Assembly (NCBI GenBank): GCA_011524915.1
Contig: WTJH01000161.1
Coordinates: forward strand, 1-32,669
DNA: 32,669 nucleotides
Reading direction: 5' to 3'
DNA from: Flavobacteriales bacterium
GTDB lineage: Bacteria; Bacteroidota; Bacteroidia; Flavobacteriales; Flavobacteriaceae
Position 1 is the first letter of the stretch, and the number at the start of each line of letters is the position of its first letter. The translations under genes were made by a program, and so were the position numbers. The notes below the pieces were generated by a model. It saw only the letters and a program-made list of their open reading frames with translations. It did not search any database and had not been told where the DNA came from. Shown in pieces: positions 28,583-32,669 of the stretch.

Positions 28583-28794
28583 TGGACAGCCTTGGTCGGA
28601 TCTATTGATTTTTTTACTAACTTACAGATAGATAGATCTTTATCTGTTTTTTGGCTGGTATCTACCGGCCTAGGCTACTATATTTTTGTTTTTTCGGAAG
28701 TTTTCGTTCAATCCCTTATCTGAATCAACTGATCCAATCAGTATTGGAAAAAACTTGATAGATGAAAAAGATTCGATTGGCAAATGTTTGAGTC
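28583..28794. other. Non-coding AT-rich interval after ftsE
   Basis: No ORF with coding character. It holds a weak hairpin (28624-28652) and a TATTTTTG octamer at 28681-28688 that could serve the small ORF at 28795, though no TTG lies at the proper spacing and the leader would be ~105 nt. Confidence 0.5.
28624..28652 (+). terminator. Possible weak terminator of ftsE
   Basis: ACAGATA (28624-28630) and TATCTGT (28641-28647) form a seven-pair stem with a ten-base loop, followed by five T. The stem is AT-rich, so it is only a candidate. Confidence 0.4.
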
Positions 28795-29034
28795 GTGCAT
28801 TTAAAAACCTACAGGAAAAAAAATAGAACCAAAAGAAAAGTCTTTGGATTGCATATGTTATTGGCTCTGGCCACCCTAGCCATTAGTTTTATGCTTCTCA
28901 TCTACGATTTAGAAATTTTCCCAGATTTGATCTATTCTTCCATATTGATTTACCTGGTACTTGCCTTAATATTTAGTAAAAACACACCTATAGACATCCT
29001 TAGATATTTTAAACACTTCCTAAATAAAGACTAA
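28795..29034 (+). CDS. Small two-helix membrane protein, unrecognised
   Basis: A 79-codon frame from GTG 28795 (or 59 codons from ATG 28855). It has a very basic N-terminus (HLKTYRKKNRTKRK) and two hydrophobic segments (LLALATLAISFMLLIY and LIYSSILIYLVLALIF) divided by a short acidic turn, then a basic tail. No family recognised. The positive-inside pattern favours a hairpin with both ends in the cytoplasm. Base composition is more AT-rich than in the neighbours. Coding is plausible but the start and expression are uncertain. Confidence 0.5.
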   Translation: MHLKTYRKKNRTKRKVFGLHMLLALATLAISFMLLIYDLEIFPDLIYSSILIYLVLALIFSKNTPIDILRYFKHFLNKD

Positions 29035-29121
29035 ACTATTTCTCCTCAAAAACTAGATTTTACAGTTCTTCAAATCGCCCCTGACGGAGGTATAGATTTA
29101 ATGCATTAAAATCCAATACAT

Positions 29122-29406
29122 ATGAAAATAAGGTCTTTTATTTTACTAACAATCTTTTTATGTACCCAATTTAATAAGGAAGTTACATATCAAACCGAAA
29201 ATGCAACCCTTTACTACGATGCTTCAGGAGTAGATAATTGTATATATACCCTACAAACCGATCTTAACCGCTTCTACACTGTAGCCTATTTAGATGAAGC
29301 GTTTCGGATCAATAATTTAAGAGTGAAAATATCTTTTCAAATCACAGATCAAGTAAGAAATTGTGGTTTCTCGGGTCCATTAACCCTTATCAGATCAAGA
29401 CCCTAG
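29122..29406 (+). CDS. Small secreted protein, unrecognised
   Basis: A 94-residue product with a short signal-like start (MKIRSFILLTIFLCTQ), no lipobox, and a mature part of about 75 residues with two cysteines (Cys40 in DNCIYTL, Cys81 in RNCGFSGPLTLI) that could pair outside the cytoplasm. The pattern 'NRFYTVAYLDEAF ... LRVKISFQITD ... NCGFSGPLTLI' is strand-rich and looks like a small beta domain; I recall similar small exported proteins with a late N-C-G motif in Bacteroidota, but cannot name a family. A 14-bp palindrome (29097-29110) lies 11 nt before the ATG. AT-rich relative to neighbours, like the ORF before it. Confidence 0.6.
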   Translation: MKIRSFILLTIFLCTQFNKEVTYQTENATLYYDASGVDNCIYTLQTDLNRFYTVAYLDEAFRINNLRVKISFQITDQVRNCGFSGPLTLIRSRP

Positions 29407-29486
29407 AAAAAATCTAAGGGAAGCTATATACCCTCCAAAAGTATATTGCGAAAGCCCAACAGAAAGGGTCCTAAAGCTCTTTCGAA

Positions 29487-31286
29487 TTAAACCTTAGCAT
29501 TTTGCCGTTTACGTTCGTTTTCGTCTAAAAAGACTTTCCGTAAACGCAGGGATTCGGGTGTTACTTCTACATATTCGTCTCCCTGGATATATTCCAAAGC
29601 TTCTTCTAAACTAAACTTGATCGGCGGTGCCAATTTTACTTTATCGTCGCTCCCCGCAGCTCGGACATTGGACAATTTTTTGGTTTTGGTCACATTGACT
29701 ACCATATCGTCTGGTCGACTGTTTTCGCCAATCACCTGCCCTGTATAGACATCCTCATTGGGGTGTACAAAAAACTTTCCACGCTCCTGAAGCTTATCTA
29801 AAGAATAGGGAATGGCTTGTCCTTTTTCCATAGAAATCAACGAACCGTTGATACGCCCGGGAATCGCACCTTTATAGGGTTGGAATTCTTTAAAACGGTG
29901 GTTCATAATCGCCTCTCCTGCGGTGGCCGTTAATAACTGATTCCGCAAACCAATAATTCCCCGAGAAGGGATATTAAATTCACAAATCATACGATCGCCT
30001 TTGGGCATCATGCTGAGCATTTCTCCTTTGCGGAGGGTCACCATTTCTACCGCCTTACCGGAAACCGTTTCGGGCAAGTCAATGGTTAGTTCCTCTACGG
30101 GTTCGTGTTTTTGTCCGTCGATTTCTTTTACAATCACCTGAGGCTGTCCAATCTGAAGTTCATAGCCCTCTCGGCGCATGGTTTCAATAAGGATGGACAG
30201 GTGCAAAACCCCACGACCAAACACTAAAAATTTGTCGGCCGAGTCGGTAGGTTCTACGCGCATGGCCAAGTTTTTTTCCAATTCGCGTTCCAAACGATCT
30301 TTGATGTGGCGGGAGGTGACATATTTCCCCTCTTTCCCAAAAAAGGGCGAGTCGTTGATGGTAAACAACATACTCATGGTTGGCTCGTCTATGGCAATGG
30401 TTGGCAGAGGTTCGGGCTGTTCGGGATCGGTGACAGAATCTCCGATTTCAAAATCTTCCAAGCCTACAATGGCACAAAGATCTCCCGCATGGACTTCGGA
30501 TACCTTTTTTCGGCCCAAACCTTCAAAGACATGCAATTCTTTGATACGGGATTTTTGCTGGGCACCATCGCGTTTGACCAAACAAATGGGGTCGTTGGTT
30601 TTTAGCAGGCCTCGGTGCAAGCGTCCAATGGCGATCCGTCCGGTAAAAGAAGAATAATCCAATGAGGTAATCAACATTTGCAGGTTCCCCTGCTCTACCT
30701 TAGGTTCTGGAACATGCTCCAATACCATTTCCAATAAGGAACTGATATCGGCTTGTGGCTTTTGCCAGTCGGGCGACATCCACCCATTTTTGGCGGATCC
30801 GTACACCGTAGGGAAATCCAACTGCCATTCTTCGGCGCCCAATTCAAACATCAAATCAAAAACAGCTTCATGGACTTCGTCTGGGGTACAGTTTTCTTTG
30901 TCCACCTTGTTGACGACTACCAAAGGTTTAAGTTTAAGGTCTATCGCTTTTTGCAAAACAAAACGGGTTTGCGGCATAGGACCTTCAAAGGCATCGACCA
31001 AGAGTAAAACCCCATCGGCCATATTCAAAACCCGTTCGACCTCCCCGCCAAAGTCGGCGTGACCCGGAGTGTCGATGATATTGATCTTAGTCCCCTTGTA
31101 GTTGACCGAAACATTTTTGGAAAGGATGGTAATTCCGCGTTCCCGCTCCAAATCATTGTTGTCTAGAATCAGATCCCCGGTTTCTTGGTGGGCTTCGAAG
31201 AGCGCACAATGGTGGAGGATTTTGTCGACAAGTGTCGTTTTTCCGTGGTCTACGTGGGCAATGATGGCAATGTTCCGAATGGACAT
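29487..31286 (-). CDS. typA: Translational GTPase TypA/BipA
   Basis: Ribosome-associated GTPase of the EF-G class involved in 50S assembly and stress/cold growth. The 599-residue protein has G1 HVDHGKTT (11-18), the switch RERGITI (48-54), G3 DTPGHADF (72-79) and G4 NKVDKE (near 126-131). The beta-barrel domain, EF-G III/V-like domains and the TypA-specific C-terminal domain follow, the last containing FNIPSRGIIGLRNQLLTATAGEA and GQVIGENSRPDDMVVN (quoted in two separate parts). Length is normal for BipA and too long for LepA-type confusion; the C-terminal motifs exclude EF-G. Divergent from kdsA with a -7 element at 31303-31310. Confidence 0.97.
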   Translation of the reverse strand: MSIRNIAIIAHVDHGKTTLVDKILHHCALFEAHQETGDLILDNNDLERERGITILSKNVSVNYKGTKINIIDTPGHADFGGEVERVLNMADGVLLLVDAFEGPMPQTRFVLQKAIDLKLKPLVVVNKVDKENCTPDEVHEAVFDLMFELGAEEWQLDFPTVYGSAKNGWMSPDWQKPQADISSLLEMVLEHVPEPKVEQGNLQMLITSLDYSSFTGRIAIGRLHRGLLKTNDPICLVKRDGAQQKSRIKELHVFEGLGRKKVSEVHAGDLCAIVGLEDFEIGDSVTDPEQPEPLPTIAIDEPTMSMLFTINDSPFFGKEGKYVTSRHIKDRLERELEKNLAMRVEPTDSADKFLVFGRGVLHLSILIETMRREGYELQIGQPQVIVKEIDGQKHEPVEELTIDLPETVSGKAVEMVTLRKGEMLSMMPKGDRMICEFNIPSRGIIGLRNQLLTATAGEAIMNHRFKEFQPYKGAIPGRINGSLISMEKGQAIPYSLDKLQERGKFFVHPNEDVYTGQVIGENSRPDDMVVNVTKTKKLSNVRAAGSDDKVKLAPPIKFSLEEALEYIQGDEYVEVTPESLRLRKVFLDENERKRQNAKV

Positions 31287-31302
31287 GAGTGTAAATTTTG
31301 CG

Positions 31303-31310
31303 CAAAGATA
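31303..31310 (-). promoter_or_regulatory. -7 element of typA (TATCTTTG)
   Basis: Minus-strand TATCTTTG fits TAnnTTTG, 16 nt before ATG 31286. No TTG at the usual -33 distance was seen. Confidence 0.5.
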
Positions 31311-31369
31311 GTTCTTCTCCTAAGGAAACCCGCCCAGAAATCACTTTTCTTCCAATGGAGATGTTTCAC

Positions 31370-31398
31370 TTGAAGTCGAGCGAATAATCGTATTTTTG
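31370..31398 (+). promoter_or_regulatory. kdsA promoter, giving a very short or absent leader
   Basis: TTG (31370-31372), 18 nt, TATTTTTG (31391-31398) matches the Bacteroidota consensus in both boxes and spacing. Only 4 nt separate it from the kdsA ATG at 31403, so transcription would begin at or next to the start codon. Confidence 0.65.
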
Positions 31399-31402
31399 GC
31401 GC

Positions 31403-32227
31403 ATGAAAATTGACTTAAGTAACCTCCCCCAAATTCGGCATCAAGATTCGGGTGCCTTTTTTCTGATTGCTGGCCCTTGTGCCATCGAAGGCGAAGAGAT
31501 GGCTTTGCGGATAGCAGACCAACTGGTTTCTATCTGCGACCGTCTAAAAATTCCCTTTATTTTTAAAGGCAGCTTTAAAAAAGCCAACCGCTCTCGTATC
31601 GATAGCTTTACTGGAATTGGGGACGAAAAAGCCCTGCAGATCCTAGAAAAAGTCGGGAACACCTTTGCTGTTCCTACCCTTACAGATATTCATGAAGTCG
31701 CAGATGCCCAAAAAGCAGCGGCTTATGTAGATGTCCTACAAATCCCTGCCTTTCTAGTGCGCCAAACCGATTTGGTGGTAGCGGCAGCCCAAACCGGAAA
31801 AACGGTCAATCTAAAAAAAGGGCAATTTATGAGTGCCGAAAGCATGCAGTTTGCCGTTAAAAAAGTTACAGACAGCAACAATCCACATGTGTGGCTAACC
31901 GACCGAGGGACTCAATTTGGATATCAAGACTTGATCGTTGATTTTCGAGGAATTCCCACCCTGCGTTCCTATGCCCCAACGGTTTTGGATGTAACCCATT
32001 CGCTACAGCAGCCCAATCAAAGTTCTGGGGTTACTGGAGGAAAACCGGAATTGATAGAAACCATTGCCCGTGCGGGAATTGCCACCGGAGTGGATGGATT
32101 GTTTATGGAAACGCATTTCGATCCGGCAAATGCCAAAAGTGACGGTGCCAATATGTTGGCTCTGGATCGGATGGAAGCCTTGTTGGAACGTTTATTAAAA
32201 ATCCGCCATTGCGTTCGCGACTTGTAG
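31403..32227 (+). CDS. kdsA: 3-deoxy-8-phosphooctulonate (Kdo-8-phosphate) synthase
   Basis: Condenses arabinose-5-phosphate with phosphoenolpyruvate to Kdo-8-P, the precursor of Kdo in LPS. The 274-residue TIM barrel shows the family motifs FFLIAGPCAIEGEEMALR, FKGSFKKANRSR, PTLTDIHEVADAQKAA, DVLQIPAFLVRQTDLVVAAA, VNLKKGQFMSAESM and the late MFMETHFDPANAKSDGANML-type block (residues ~233-250). In the N-terminal motif the Cys at the metal-position (GPCAIE) suggests the metal-dependent subclass rather than the E. coli-type Asn form; that is from family knowledge. Divergent from typA; followed by ssrA, whose promoter lies in its 3' end. Confidence 0.95.
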   Translation: MKIDLSNLPQIRHQDSGAFFLIAGPCAIEGEEMALRIADQLVSICDRLKIPFIFKGSFKKANRSRIDSFTGIGDEKALQILEKVGNTFAVPTLTDIHEVADAQKAAAYVDVLQIPAFLVRQTDLVVAAAQTGKTVNLKKGQFMSAESMQFAVKKVTDSNNPHVWLTDRGTQFGYQDLIVDFRGIPTLRSYAPTVLDVTHSLQQPNQSSGVTGGKPELIETIARAGIATGVDGLFMETHFDPANAKSDGANMLALDRMEALLERLLKIRHCVRDL

Positions 32228-32251
32228 GCGGCGCTGGATTTTGTATTTTTG
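32222..32251 (+). promoter_or_regulatory. ssrA (tmRNA) promoter overlapping the kdsA 3' end
   Basis: TTG (32222-32224), 19 nt, TATTTTTG (32244-32251) is a full consensus match. The TTG is also the last sense codon of kdsA. The mature tmRNA 5' end lies 21 nt downstream, leaving a short 5' leader for RNase P to remove. Confidence 0.75.
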
Positions 32252-32272
32252 TAGTTGAGTTCTTTGAAACAT

Positions 32273-32669
32273 GGGGTCGACTGGTTTTGACAGCAGATGC
32301 CATAGAAACGTAAGCAAGTCGAGCGCTGAAATACAGCTCGTAAATCTCATGTTTTAGCTTTTTAAATGGCGAAAATAACTACGCTCTAGCTGCATAATTT
32401 GACCGAATTATAGTACGTCAATGCCAAGTCCCGACTAGGTCGGGAAGCTGGATGTCTCCTAATAGCCCTTGTTGACGGCGATTAATTTAGAGACACCATA
32501 AAAGTCAACAGCGAAATGCATCGGCATCGGATGTGTTTTGTATTGAGATGCTACGATAGATATAGGCTGTTTTTGGTCAGTATCTTTCCGACAATTAAGC
32601 AAAAACTAAACTTGTAGAAAGCCTTTTTATCATTTGTTTGGACGCGGGTTCGATTCCCGCCGACTCCAC
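32273..32669 (+). ncRNA. ssrA: Transfer-messenger RNA (tag GENNYALAA), 3' CCA at window edge
   Basis: placeholder. Confidence 0.95.

Noticed and set aside
29450-29486. CGAAAG...CTTTCG inverted repeat after typA as a terminator
   Set aside because: Six-pair arms around a ~24-base loop with no T run on the typA strand; too weak to call.

Overview
The window is a chromosomal stretch of a Flavobacteriia/Flavobacteriaceae-type bacterium (phylum Bacteroidota). Three things point there. Promoters follow the Bacteroidota form TTG-N18..20-TAnnTTTG instead of TTGACA/TATAAT. Start codons lack convincing Shine-Dalgarno sequences. The gene set is also typical: Rho with a long charged N-terminal insertion, a one-piece SecDF, short editing-less ProRS, OmpP1/FadL porin, tmRNA tag GENNYALAA. 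No mobile element, integrase, CRISPR array, toxin-antitoxin or recognisable defence locus is visible. Most of the window is housekeeping.

Layout. 1-2074 (minus): truA overlapping the first three quarters of an MsbA-like ABC exporter that runs off the left edge. 2128-4716: a YfcE-type phosphoesterase (+), a small DUF4293-like membrane protein (-) and rho (+), closed by a bidirectional terminator shared with rpsT. 4787-6685 (minus): proS, tRNA-Glu and rpsT. 6769-9512 (plus): an unusual aromatic/Arg/Ser-rich lipoprotein, then an OmpP1/FadL outer-membrane protein. 9588-13360 (plus): a compact run folE-cysS-yidD-lgt-yfiT-like, with 1-nt and 4-nt stop/start overlaps, ending in a strong bidirectional terminator facing secDF. 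13416-27784 (minus): a ~14-kb block transcribed as TPR protein, outer-membrane barrel, YtcJ-type amidohydrolase lipoprotein, asnB, gyrB, mdh, secDF, with internal promoters. 27908-28582 (plus): ftsE-like ATPase. 28583-29486: an AT-rich island with two small unrecognised exported/membrane ORFs. 29487-31286 (minus): typA. 31403-32227 (plus): kdsA. 32273 to the right edge: ssrA (tmRNA).

Functional themes. Envelope biogenesis is prominent: SecDF and YidD (translocation/insertion), Lgt (lipoprotein maturation), KdsA (Kdo for LPS), the FadL porin, the TPR/barrel pair, two predicted lipoproteins, FtsE and the ABC exporter. Translation is the second theme: ProRS, CysRS, tRNA-Glu, S20, TruA, TypA and tmRNA. 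I did not find a clearly new multi-gene system. The best leads are a perfect 12-bp-arm palindrome upstream of asnB whose half-site recurs as an exact 13-mer in the gyrB leader, a secDF promoter nested in the mdh terminator, a probably leaderless kdsA mRNA, the low-complexity lipoprotein next to the FadL porin, and the overlapping TPR/barrel gene pair.
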